A DNA stretch of 64,000 nucleotides from Parvularcula marina (GTDB lineage Bacteria; Pseudomonadota; Alphaproteobacteria; Caulobacterales; Parvularculaceae). The notes beneath the pieces were generated by a model. The model searched no databases. It was not told the DNA's origin and saw only the letters and a list, made by a program, of their open reading frames with translations. Positions 8,322 to 16,577 of this stretch are shown in pieces. Numbering within the stretch: position 1 is the stretch's first letter; each line of letters opens with the position of its first letter. The stretch lies in assembly GCF_003399445.1 (NCBI RefSeq), contig NZ_QUQO01000001.1, positions 310,001 to 374,000 on the forward strand, given 5' to 3'. Both the position numbers and the translations under genes were made by a program.

Positions 8322-9500
8322 ATGTTCACGCGATTTTTCCATGACCTCAAAGATGCTGGCGTACCAGTGTCACTCCGCGAATACCTTACATTGCTCGAGG
8401 CGATGAAGGCTGGCCTGCCCGGTATGGAGGTCGAGAATTTCTATTATCTCTCGCGCGCGGCCTTGGTGAAGGATGAGCGCCATCTCGATAAATTCGACCG
8501 GATTTTCGGGGAGACCTTCAAGGGGCTCGAAAGCCTCGCCGGGATTGCGCCCGACGCACGCGAATTGCCCGATGAGTGGCTGAGAGCGCTAACAGAGAAA
8601 TATCTGACGCCGGAGGAAATGGCCGAGATCGAAAAGCTCGGCGGCTGGGACGAGCTGATGAAGACGCTCGGCGAACGCCTGAAGGAACAAAAAGAGCGCC
8701 ATGAGGGCGGCAATAAATGGATCGGCACGGGCGGAACCTCGCCCTTCGGGCATTCAGGCTATCACCCCGAAGGCGTGCGCATCGGCGGTGAGTCGCGGCA
8801 CAAGCGCGCGGTCAAAGTCTGGGAAAAGCGTGAGTTCCGCAACCTGCAGGACGATATCGAAATCGGCACAAGGAACATCAAGGTCGCGCTCCGCAAGCTG
8901 AGGAAATTTGCGCGCGAGGGCGTGCCCGATGAATTCGACCTTGGCGGCACCATCAATTCGACAGCGCGGTCAGGCTATCTTGACGTCAAGATGCGTCCAG
9001 AGCGGCGCAACACGATCAAGGTGTTGCTGTTCTTTGATATTGGCGGATCGATGGACCCCTATATCCGTGTGTGTGAAGAGCTTTTCTCCGCCGCCAAGAC
9101 CGAGTTCAAGCATCTGGAATATTTCTACTTCCACAATTTCCTCTACGACTTTGTGTGGAAGGACAATTCGCGACGCTGGACGGACAAGCTCTCCACCCAT
9201 GAGGTGCTGCGGACCTATGGCGATGATTATGTCGTGATCTTTGTCGGCGATGCCTCGATGAGCCCTTACGAGATCACCATGCCAGGCGGCTCAGTCGAAT
9301 ATATGAACCAGGAGCCGGGCGCGATCTGGATGGATCGGCTGACCTCAAAATTCGGGCGCATGGCGTGGCTGAATCCGGTCGCAGAAGCGCGCTGGGGCTA
9401 TACGCCCTCCATCGCCATGACCAATGAATTGCTGGAGGGACGGATGTATCCGCTGACGCTGTCCGGCCTCGACCGGGCGATTGCGGCCCTGCGGCGATAG
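8322..9500 (+). CDS. VWA-domain protein, CoxE-like
   Basis: The 392-residue protein begins with the segment typical of CoxE-like proteins (FFHDLKDAGVPVSLREYLTLLEAM) and has a charged middle region. A von Willebrand A domain from about residue 215 contains the metal-ion site VLLFFDIGGSMDPY. The canonical MIDAS is DxSxS; here the first Ser is Gly (DIGGS), which is usual in this subfamily. Such proteins normally work with a MoxR-type AAA+ ATPase in enzyme or complex maturation. No AAA+ gene is adjacent in this window, so the partner must lie elsewhere. The cargo is unknown. Confidence 0.85.
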   Translation: MFTRFFHDLKDAGVPVSLREYLTLLEAMKAGLPGMEVENFYYLSRAALVKDERHLDKFDRIFGETFKGLESLAGIAPDARELPDEWLRALTEKYLTPEEMAEIEKLGGWDELMKTLGERLKEQKERHEGGNKWIGTGGTSPFGHSGYHPEGVRIGGESRHKRAVKVWEKREFRNLQDDIEIGTRNIKVALRKLRKFAREGVPDEFDLGGTINSTARSGYLDVKMRPERRNTIKVLLFFDIGGSMDPYIRVCEELFSAAKTEFKHLEYFYFHNFLYDFVWKDNSRRWTDKLSTHEVLRTYGDDYVVIFVGDASMSPYEITMPGGSVEYMNQEPGAIWMDRLTSKFGRMAWLNPVAEARWGYTPSIAMTNELLEGRMYPLTLSGLDRAIAALRR

Positions 9501-9605
9501 GCGCGGGGCGAAAACCCCGTCACCTTAAGGCAAGATAAGAGAAATCCTAAGAAATCACCGTTAATCAGGATCTTAATCCAGTCATTCCGGGTTGGCGGGC
9601 ATTCT

Positions 9606-11705
9606 ATGAGTAACAAACGCAAAGTGGCGCTGATCGGGGCGGGTTTTATCGCGCCGGTCCATCTGACGGCGCTTCAGTCCATCAGGAGAGTACGGGTCTC
9701 GGCGATCGTCGATCCGAACATGGCGCGCGCCGAGGGCCTCGCGAGGCAGGCGGGCGCAACCGCCTATCCCTCGATCGAAGCGATGCTGGAAGCGGACCGT
9801 CCCGATGCCGCGCATGTGGTGACGCCCCCGCCTCTTCATGAAGCGACCACCCTGCCCCTGCTGGCCGTCGGGGTGCCAGTCCTGCTCGAAAAGCCGATGG
9901 CGCAGGATGCGGAAGAATGCACAAGGCTGATCGCGGCCGCTGAGGAAGGCGGCACCAGTCTCGCGATCAATCATAATTTCATCCATCACCCTGTCTTTGT
10001 CCGGGCAAAGAAGATGCTGGAGAGTGGCCGCTATGGCCGTCTGCGCCGGGTGCAGATGCGCTATGCCGCCCCGCTGCGCCAGATGACGGCCCGGGCCTTT
10101 GGCCACTGGATGTTCAACTCTCCGCGCAATTTGCTGCTTGAGCAAGCCGTGCACCCCCTCTCCCAACTTGATGTGCTGATCGGTGAGGTCAGCGACGTAC
10201 AGGTGCTGCCCGGTCCCGTGCGGCGTCCGGCAGACGGCATCGAGCTTGTCACCGATTACGCGATCAGCCTTCAGGGCGCGCACGCCGATGCGCAGCTCCA
10301 GATCGTGCTGGGCGCGAATTTTCCGTCCTGGACGATGAGCCTTCTGTGTGATGACGGCGTGATCGATGCGGATATTTTCGAGAGCCGCGTGACAGCGCAG
10401 CGTCCCCATGCCTCAATTCCGCCGATTGATTTTGCCAAGCGCAGTTTTGGCGTGTCCCGGCGGGCGGCCAGCGCTGGCCTTGGCGGGCTTACCGGTTTTG
10501 CGCGGGAGATCCTGCGTCTTGGTCCGCTCTCTGACGGGTTCAATCGGTCGATCCGTGGTTCCATCGAGCATTTCCACGACAGGCTTTTCTTTGATGAGCC
10601 ATTCATTGACCTTGAGGGCAGCCGCCTTGTCTCCCTGTGCGAGAAAATGGCGCAAGGGATTACCGTCCGCACCCCTCAGGCGCCTGCTGTGCCGGCTGCG
10701 GATGCCCGCTATGATGTCGCGGTGCTGGGCGGCACGGGCTTTATCGGCTCACGCCTTGTCGAGGAACTGACCTCGCGTGGGCAGAAAGTGGCCGTGATGG
10801 CCCGGTCGCTGGGCAATCTACCGTCCGTCTTCCATCAGGAGAATGTCGGGCTCTTTTCCGGCTCGATCAGTGATGAGACGAGGGTGCGAGAGGTGATCCG
10901 CCGCGCGCCGAAAGTCGTGAACCTTGCCCATGGCGGGGGCGGCGCGACGCGCGACGCCATCGCCGAGGCCATGGTCGGCGGGGCACGGACGGTTGCCGCA
11001 GCGGCCAGCGCGGAAGGCGCCGAACGGCTGATCTTCATCAGCTCTTCCGCCGCGCTTTATCTCGGTGATCCTGAGACCACAGTGACCATGTCGACCCCTG
11101 TCGATCCCGAGCCGGACACACGTGCCGATTATGCACGCGCCAAGATCCTCGCCGAACATGCCATGGAAGAAAGCGACGGCGTGCCGATCGCCATTCTGCG
11201 ACCCGCTATCGTGGTCGGTCCCGGCGCCTCGCCCTTTCACTCCGCCCTCGGCGCTTATGAGAACGAAACCCATTGCCAAGGCTGGAACAAGGGTAAGAAC
11301 CCCCTGCCTTTCGTGCTTGTTGATGATGTCGTCTCGGCGATCATCGCGACGCTTGATGCGGATATCGAGACGATTGAGGGCAAAGCCTTCAACCTTGTTG
11401 GCGGGGTCCGCTGGACGGCGCGGCAGTATACAGAAGAACTCTCACGCGCGACGGGCCGCCCGCTCAAATTCCATTCCAGCCGCCTCTTCATGCTGATGGC
11501 ATCAGAATGGGCCAAATGGACGGCCAAGAAAGTCGCCGGGCGCAAAGGCCTTCTCACGCCGTCCTCGCGGGATTTCAAGTCACGCGGCATGGTCGCCCCC
11601 ATTGGCACCGCCGCCGAGCAATCAGCCCTTGGCTGGAGCCCGTGCACGGATGAAGCGCAATTCCGGACGCAGGCAATCCTGTCTCATGCGGATGACCCGG
11701 CATGA
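9606..11705 (+). CDS. Bifunctional Gfo/Idh/MocA oxidoreductase - SDR epimerase/dehydratase fusion
   Basis: One 699-residue chain holds two complete dehydrogenase folds. Residues 1-355 are a Gfo/Idh/MocA-type oxidoreductase, with the dinucleotide loop VALIGAGFIAPVHL and the LLEKPMAQ motif (EKP). After a short linker (TPQAPAVPAADA), residues 368-690 are an extended short-chain dehydrogenase with GGTGFIGSRLVEEL, the Ser-containing FISSSAALYLG, and the YxxxK catalytic pair in DYARAKIL. Such folds act separately on nucleotide sugars (keto-sugar formation and epimerisation or dehydration). Fusion suggests two successive steps with a shared, perhaps unstable, intermediate. The gene overlaps the glycosyltransferase gene by ATGA, so a dedicated sugar donor for that enzyme is the natural reading. 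The substrate is unknown. Confidence 0.85.
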   Translation: MSNKRKVALIGAGFIAPVHLTALQSIRRVRVSAIVDPNMARAEGLARQAGATAYPSIEAMLEADRPDAAHVVTPPPLHEATTLPLLAVGVPVLLEKPMAQDAEECTRLIAAAEEGGTSLAINHNFIHHPVFVRAKKMLESGRYGRLRRVQMRYAAPLRQMTARAFGHWMFNSPRNLLLEQAVHPLSQLDVLIGEVSDVQVLPGPVRRPADGIELVTDYAISLQGAHADAQLQIVLGANFPSWTMSLLCDDGVIDADIFESRVTAQRPHASIPPIDFAKRSFGVSRRAASAGLGGLTGFAREILRLGPLSDGFNRSIRGSIEHFHDRLFFDEPFIDLEGSRLVSLCEKMAQGITVRTPQAPAVPAADARYDVAVLGGTGFIGSRLVEELTSRGQKVAVMARSLGNLPSVFHQENVGLFSGSISDETRVREVIRRAPKVVNLAHGGGGATRDAIAEAMVGGARTVAAAASAEGAERLIFISSSAALYLGDPETTVTMSTPVDPEPDTRADYARAKILAEHAMEESDGVPIAILRPAIVVGPGASPFHSALGAYENETHCQGWNKGKNPLPFVLVDDVVSAIIATLDADIETIEGKAFNLVGGVRWTARQYTEELSRATGRPLKFHSSRLFMLMASEWAKWTAKKVAGRKGLLTPSSRDFKSRGMVAPIGTAAEQSALGWSPCTDEAQFRTQAILSHADDPA

Positions 11706-12808
11706 GGCTGCACTGGGTTTTCTCGACCTTTGCGATTGGCGGACCGCAGCGCCGCTTTGCCGCGCTCGCCCATGCCATGGGAGAAGAAGCCGAGCACTTC
11801 ATCACAGCGATGGATGGGTGTTATACAGCAGAAAGCCTGCTCGACGGTGTGCCGTCATGCCAGCGCCATGAGGTCGAGGTCCAGAAAACGGGCTTCATCT
11901 CGCCGGGCAATGTCAAACGGTTTCGCGCCAGCCTGAATGAGGTCGACGCAGATCTTCTTCTGACCTCGAACTGGGGCACGATCGAATGGACGCTCGCCAA
12001 TACGCGGGCAAAGCCCATGCCGCACTTACATTTCGAAGACGGGTTCGGCCCTGATGAGGCGCTGGGAAAATGGAACTGGAAACGCGATCTTGCGCGCCGG
12101 TTCCTGTTCTCACGGATTTTCTCCGGACGGGGACGATTGCATTTTGTGTGCCCCTCTCATCTCTTGCTGGACCGGTTCATGTCCGACTGGGAGGTCGGCG
12201 AGCACCGGGTCCATCTGATCCCGAACGGGGTTGAGCTTGAGGCGTTCCGCCTGCCGCCCCCACCGTCTCGGCCCTTCACCATCGGCACGGTCGGGGCCAT
12301 GCGGGCAGAGAAACGCTTTGACCGGCTGATCGAGGTCTTTGCTCGGCTGCGCGCGCAACTGGACGCAAAACTGCTAATCGTCGGAGATGGTCCCGAGCGC
12401 GCAAGCCTCGAAGAACTTGCAGCAAAGATGGGCGTGACTGACTCGATTGAGTTTCCAGGAATGCGGGAAGACATCCCGGCGCAGCTTGCGAAGATGGATG
12501 TCTTTGCCCTCACCTCCGATACCGAACAGATGCCGATCAGCCTTGTCGAGGCGATGGCTGCGTCCCTGCCGGCGGTGACCACCGATGTCGGGGACATCCG
12601 CCTGATCCTCCCTTCCGAATGCTATTGGCTTATTCACGGGACGGAAGATATCGACGCGATGACAGGTACGCTGCTTAGGCTGGCGAAAGATGAGAACCTC
12701 CGACACCAGATGGGCGCGGCCAATCGGCTCAGGGCGGAAGCGTCCTATGGCCTCGATGGCATGGTCGATGCCTACCGTAAGCTCATCACCTCACTGATAA
12801 AAAAGTAG
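11702..12808 (+). CDS. Glycosyltransferase family 4 (GT-B fold)
   Basis: This 368-residue protein has an N-terminal acceptor-side Rossmann domain (WVFSTFAIGGPQRRFAAL). Its C-terminal donor domain shows the GT4 landmarks: NGVELEAF, TIGTVGAMRAEKRFDRLIEVF, LLIVGDGPERASLEEL, and the E-x7-E segment EQMPISLVEAMA. It would transfer a sugar from a nucleotide donor with retention, in the cytoplasm or on the inner membrane face. It overlaps the upstream Gfo-SDR fusion gene by four bases and is convergent with the flippase gene. The acceptor could be the peptide product or a lipid carrier; the sequence does not tell. Confidence 0.88.
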   Translation: MRLHWVFSTFAIGGPQRRFAALAHAMGEEAEHFITAMDGCYTAESLLDGVPSCQRHEVEVQKTGFISPGNVKRFRASLNEVDADLLLTSNWGTIEWTLANTRAKPMPHLHFEDGFGPDEALGKWNWKRDLARRFLFSRIFSGRGRLHFVCPSHLLLDRFMSDWEVGEHRVHLIPNGVELEAFRLPPPPSRPFTIGTVGAMRAEKRFDRLIEVFARLRAQLDAKLLIVGDGPERASLEELAAKMGVTDSIEFPGMREDIPAQLAKMDVFALTSDTEQMPISLVEAMAASLPAVTTDVGDIRLILPSECYWLIHGTEDIDAMTGTLLRLAKDENLRHQMGAANRLRAEASYGLDGMVDAYRKLITSLIKK

Positions 12809-12814
12809 AGCTGC

Positions 12815-14299
12815 TCAGGCGAGCCTGCGCTTTTTGACGATGCCGAGAACTTGACGCTCGAACCCGTCCGGGCGCCCTTCCAGCAACCAGAGCGCCAGAA
12901 GCGTTGAGCCATAGAGCAGCGCGCCGGTCGTGCAATCCGTCAGCAGGCGGGCAATGAGTGGCAGTTTCTCGATCGCCATGACCTCCGGGCGGATGCCCCA
13001 GAACCAGATCGACATTGGGATCAACGCGCCGAGCCCCCTGCGGGCAATCCAGAACGGGCGCCACCAGTGGTCATCCACCGTCATCGCGTAAAGGCGGCTC
13101 TGCAGGCCGATATAGATGATCCCTGTGCCAACCGATCCCCAGAGTGCTCCCTCTAAGCCGTAATGCGTCGCGGTATAGATCAGCACCGGCAACTGGATGA
13201 TCAGGATATAAAGCTCCCGGAAGAAGACCGGCCGGACCTTGCCTGCCGCCATGGCGAGGCTCTGTCCGCCACTCAGCATGCCGGTCAGCCCATAGATCGG
13301 GCTCAGAACGGCAAGCACCATGGCGGCCATGTCCCAGCCCTCCCCCAGCACAAGGGTCGTTGCGTCTTTTGAAATAAAGGACAGGCCGAATGCCGCAGGC
13401 GCGACGATCGCGGCCATCGCCTCCACACCGCGCAGGAAAGCATTGCGCATCCGCAAATCTTGGCCCTGTAGGCTGGAGAGCCCCGGATAAAGTGCGCGCA
13501 CGATGGGTGCGGCGAATTCCCGGCCCACCAGATTGGAGAGCTGCACACCGATATAATAGGAGCCCGTCGGCCCTGCCCCGACGATCCGGCCAAGGACAAG
13601 CGGGCCAATCTTGTTATTCAGCGCAATGACGACGCTCGATGCACTGAGCCAGCCCATGAAGCCGATTAACTGATTGAAGGCCTTGAAGGACAATCGCGGA
13701 CGGTAAGCGCGGAAGACAAAGGAAAGGACCACCTCCATCGTTGTCCCGGCGGCAATCCCGAGGATGATCGCCCAATAGGTCCTGAAGATCAAAGCGACAA
13801 TGATCGAGACCGCAACTGAAGCGATCTTGGTCAAGATGCTGACGATGAACTCACGGGAGAAATCAAGGTCACGCTCAAATTCAAAGAAACGAGGGTTCCG
13901 GAAGGACTTGACCATCGAGACCAGCCCCAGCGCGAGGAATATGTTCGTGATACGGACATCCTCGTAGAACGCCGCCGCCGGCAGCGCGAGCGCGAACATG
14001 ATCCCCATCACGATCACCCCGCGGATCAGCGAGATGGTAAAAAGCGTGTCGAAGACTTCGCTGCTGGCATCCCGGAACTTCACGACCGCGCGGGAGATAC
14101 TCAGATCCGACATGTTCTCGAGGATCTGGATGATCACGACCCCGATGGCGATCAGGCCGAAATCCTCCGGCGTCAACAGCCGGGCAAGGAGGATCGTATT
14201 GACCAACCCGATGATGCGCAGAAAGAACCGGCCGGCAACGATGATCGCCGCTCCGCGCATTACTCGCGCCGTCAATCCACCTTGATGGGCCGCATTCAT
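12815..14299 (-). CDS. Polysaccharide/oligosaccharide flippase (Wzx/MVF family)
   Basis: The 494-residue integral membrane protein has about 12-14 hydrophobic segments and the N-terminal signature of the lipopolysaccharide-biosynthesis/Wzx group (AAIIVAGRFFLRIIGLVNTILLARLLTPEDFGLIAIG). These proteins flip undecaprenyl-linked glycans or lipidated precursors across the cytoplasmic membrane. The start overlaps the stop of the upstream hydrolase gene by ATGA, making it the last gene of a three-gene unit. With a glycosyltransferase on the other strand and assembly-line genes upstream, it may export a glycosylated or lipid-linked product. A conventional polysaccharide role remains possible. Confidence 0.88.
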   Translation of the reverse strand: MNAAHQGGLTARVMRGAAIIVAGRFFLRIIGLVNTILLARLLTPEDFGLIAIGVVIIQILENMSDLSISRAVVKFRDASSEVFDTLFTISLIRGVIVMGIMFALALPAAAFYEDVRITNIFLALGLVSMVKSFRNPRFFEFERDLDFSREFIVSILTKIASVAVSIIVALIFRTYWAIILGIAAGTTMEVVLSFVFRAYRPRLSFKAFNQLIGFMGWLSASSVVIALNNKIGPLVLGRIVGAGPTGSYYIGVQLSNLVGREFAAPIVRALYPGLSSLQGQDLRMRNAFLRGVEAMAAIVAPAAFGLSFISKDATTLVLGEGWDMAAMVLAVLSPIYGLTGMLSGGQSLAMAAGKVRPVFFRELYILIIQLPVLIYTATHYGLEGALWGSVGTGIIYIGLQSRLYAMTVDDHWWRPFWIARRGLGALIPMSIWFWGIRPEVMAIEKLPLIARLLTDCTTGALLYGSTLLALWLLEGRPDGFERQVLGIVKKRRLA

Positions 14300-15138
14300 G
14301 CACTTTTGTCCCGGGCTGTATCGGTGCTTTCGAGCCAGTCCGACAGGCGGGCGATAAGCCGCTGCTGGGCTGAAAGCGCCGTATAGGTATGATCCGTCTC
14401 CCGGTCGACATCAATCGTCAGGAATTTGCCGAACCGGCCCTCCGGGAAAGCCGCATGGAAATGTGCCGCCGAAGTCAGGGTCTCGCGGACGAAATCTGTG
14501 TAACGGATCAGGACCCGCCCGCCACGCTTTGACACCGCATCAAGCTGAGCCGCGAATTCCTCCTTGGCGATCGGCAGGCGTTCTGCTTCTTCAAGCTCGC
14601 CCTCCTCATGGCCCGGCCGCATGACGGCATCGACGCCGCCCCCGCCCATCAGACGCGAAGCCGCCCGCCACCAGCGGTCAGGATCAGCGGCCTTCTCGAT
14701 CAGCCGCGAGGCGCTGGCCCGGGCGCTGCCATAGGCATGAGGATCGAGCAGGACGAGGCGGCGGATACGACGATCCCCCTGCGCGGCGCGCATAGCATTA
14801 TCCGCTCCCGAACAAAGCCCGATGATCGTCACACTGTCGGTGCGCATGGCATCAATGGCAGCGGAGATGTCGCTGATCGCCTGTTCTTCGAACCCCATTT
14901 CGGGTGAAGGCGGCCCGCTATCCCCAAGACCGTGAAGGTCAAAGCGAAGGACGGGATAGCCTGCTTCGGCTAGCGCCCTTGCAAGCCGGACATGAAGCCG
15001 GTGCGGGCCGATCCGGTGAACGATCCCGGCATTCGGGATCAGGATCGGCTCACGGCGTTCCTTATCCGCAGAGAAACTCGCAATGCCGAAAAGGCTGCCG
15101 TCTTCGCCGAAGGAAATGATGCGTTCCCGGATCACCAT
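14296..15138 (-). CDS. Alpha/beta-hydrolase, resembling exosortase-system hydrolase 1
   Basis: The 280-residue protein has an alpha/beta-hydrolase fold: an oxyanion-side segment PNAGIVHRIGPHRL, YPVLRFDLHGLGDSG, and a nucleophile elbow GLCSGAD (Ser in the GxSxG position). The catalytic His probably lies in the DHTYTALSAQQ stretch near the C-terminus. Architecture and gene pairing resemble the two hydrolases that accompany exosortase-type exopolysaccharide clusters, but no exosortase is present here. It overlaps the previous gene by 7 bases and the flippase gene by 4. It could release or trim the assembly-line product; this is inference. Confidence 0.8.
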   Translation of the reverse strand: MVIRERIISFGEDGSLFGIASFSADKERREPILIPNAGIVHRIGPHRLHVRLARALAEAGYPVLRFDLHGLGDSGPPSPEMGFEEQAISDISAAIDAMRTDSVTIIGLCSGADNAMRAAQGDRRIRRLVLLDPHAYGSARASASRLIEKAADPDRWWRAASRLMGGGGVDAVMRPGHEEGELEEAERLPIAKEEFAAQLDAVSKRGGRVLIRYTDFVRETLTSAAHFHAAFPEGRFGKFLTIDVDRETDHTYTALSAQQRLIARLSDWLESTDTARDKSA

Positions 15139-15818
15139 GCGGCAATCTCCCGCTGGATCAGGCCCAGCGTCTCGACCGGCATGGTGAAGGAATTAAGGGC
15201 ATCGTCTGAATTCCATTCCTCCGCCCTCGGCGGGATCAGGGGCCTTTGCCCGAATAGCTCGTCACACCCGATCAGCTTGACCGGCACGCCTTCGGGGGCC
15301 GCTGGTAATCCTGCCCTCAACCCTTCCGCGAGAGCGGGCGGGATCGGAAACCCAAGCGCTTCATCGGCATGGCTAGGCATGGCTTTAAGTTCTTCAAGAT
15401 AGGCCGGGCCATCGGCCACCGCTTCCCAGAGGATCACCCCGGCTGGGCGCGCGTCTTGCGCGGCGGCCAACACCGGCCATGCGCCGAGACGCAAGCCGAC
15501 CCAGTAAATCTCACGGGCTTCACACAGATCCTGCAGCTCCTCATGCGCGGCCAAAAGGCTTTGCGTCATGCCTTCAAGGGTCAGTTCGTCATCCGCGCCG
15601 GCGGAATCGCCCGTGCCGTGATAATCGAACCGAAAGGACGGGATGCCGTCCGCCGCGAGGCTCTCGGCAAGGCGCTTGAACGGGCGGAAGGCGCGGATCG
15701 CTTCCTCTCCAAACGGGTTACACAGAAGGACAGCCCGCTTGGCGCGCATCTGCGCCGTCGAAGGATGAAAGACGCCGAACAGAGGCGCATCACTGGGGCC
15801 GAACATCAACGCTGTCAC
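15132..15818 (-). CDS. Alpha/beta-hydrolase-fold protein lacking the nucleophile serine
   Basis: The 228-residue protein has the early strands of an alpha/beta hydrolase (AVLLCNPFGEEAIRAFRPF, IPSFRFDYHGTGDSAG), but the nucleophile elbow reads VGLRLGAW, with Leu where the catalytic Ser should be. A GLRLGA elbow is, as far as I recall, seen in related proteins beside polysaccharide clusters, so it is probably not a sequencing error. The protein is also short, and may bind an acyl group and not hydrolyse it. It starts the hydrolase-hydrolase-flippase unit and is divergent from the thioesterase gene across 93 bases. Confidence 0.8.
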   Translation of the reverse strand: MTALMFGPSDAPLFGVFHPSTAQMRAKRAVLLCNPFGEEAIRAFRPFKRLAESLAADGIPSFRFDYHGTGDSAGADDELTLEGMTQSLLAAHEELQDLCEAREIYWVGLRLGAWPVLAAAQDARPAGVILWEAVADGPAYLEELKAMPSHADEALGFPIPPALAEGLRAGLPAAPEGVPVKLIGCDELFGQRPLIPPRAEEWNSDDALNSFTMPVETLGLIQREIAAW

Positions 15819-15911
15819 AACTCGTCCCTCTATGAGCTTTCGATGACATTGTTTAGGCTTTTGAGGTTACCAAGGCCTCGACAATACGGCCTTTTTTCTG
15901 CCTGGAGTGAC

Positions 15912-16577
15912 ATGAGCGACGCCTTTCGCCTTCTTTCGCCGCGACCCATGGCCGCAAAAGCGCTCGTGCTTTTCCCTTTTGCCGGGGCGGGGGCCTATCA
16001 TTTCCGGAACTGGACCGCCCACCTTCCCAAAGATGTCGAACCATGGGCCCTGCAATTGCCGGGACGCGAAGACCGCTTAAGCGAAGCGCCGCTGACCGAA
16101 TGGTCCGATGTGATGGCCGAGATTGAGGCGGGCCTTGCCGCCCTCTCCTCGGCGCGGCCGATGATTTTCTATGGGCATAGTCTCGGGGGGCTGATGGCGC
16201 TGGCCGCAGCGGAGTCGTCGGGCCTCAAGGTTGACCGCGTGGTGATCGGGGCGCCCCCGGCCCGGCGGGGAGGTGGATCAACGAGCGAGGACCTGCTTCT
16301 ACGGCTCGAGGAGAGCTATGGTCCTCTGCCCGCCTCTTTTGATGATCCAGATATCAGGGAAGTCGCGATGCCGGCGCTCGAGGCTGATCTGGCATTGCTC
16401 AATGGCGCGCCCCAGATTTCCACCCTGCCCGATCTTCTCCTTCTGGGGACAGAGGATCCGTCATCCGAAGACAGCCGCGCGACCTTTCCCGGCGTGGATG
16501 TGAAAGAGATTGTGGCCGGGCATTATTTCGCCTCAAGCCATGTTGCAGAAACCGTAAGCGCCATTTTCAGCGATTAG
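15912..16577 (+). CDS. Type II thioesterase
   Basis: Free-standing type II thioesterases remove misprimed or stalled acyl groups from carrier proteins of PKS/NRPS lines and sometimes release the product. This 221-residue protein shows the family's PFAGAGAYHFRNW start, the LPGRED motif, the nucleophile elbow GHSLGGL and a late His in VAGHYF. I start at ATG 15912, preceded by GGAG 5 bases upstream; the frame is open much further 5' but without protein character. It is on the strand opposite the NRPS genes: its TAG stop (16575-16577) overlaps the TAA of the convergent C-A-T gene. As that gene has no thioesterase domain, this enzyme may do more than editing. Confidence 0.9.
   Translation: MSDAFRLLSPRPMAAKALVLFPFAGAGAYHFRNWTAHLPKDVEPWALQLPGREDRLSEAPLTEWSDVMAEIEAGLAALSSARPMIFYGHSLGGLMALAAAESSGLKVDRVVIGAPPARRGGGSTSEDLLLRLEESYGPLPASFDDPDIREVAMPALEADLALLNGAPQISTLPDLLLLGTEDPSSEDSRATFPGVDVKEIVAGHYFASSHVAETVSAIFSD

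Noticed and set aside
9504-9519. A short hairpin CGGGG/CCCCG after the VWA gene
   Set aside because: Only five pairs and no U-tract; too weak to call a terminator.
12815-15818. A full exosortase/PEP-CTERM exopolysaccharide locus
   Set aside because: The two hydrolase-type genes suggest it, but no exosortase, PEP-CTERM protein, chain-length regulator or polymerase is present.
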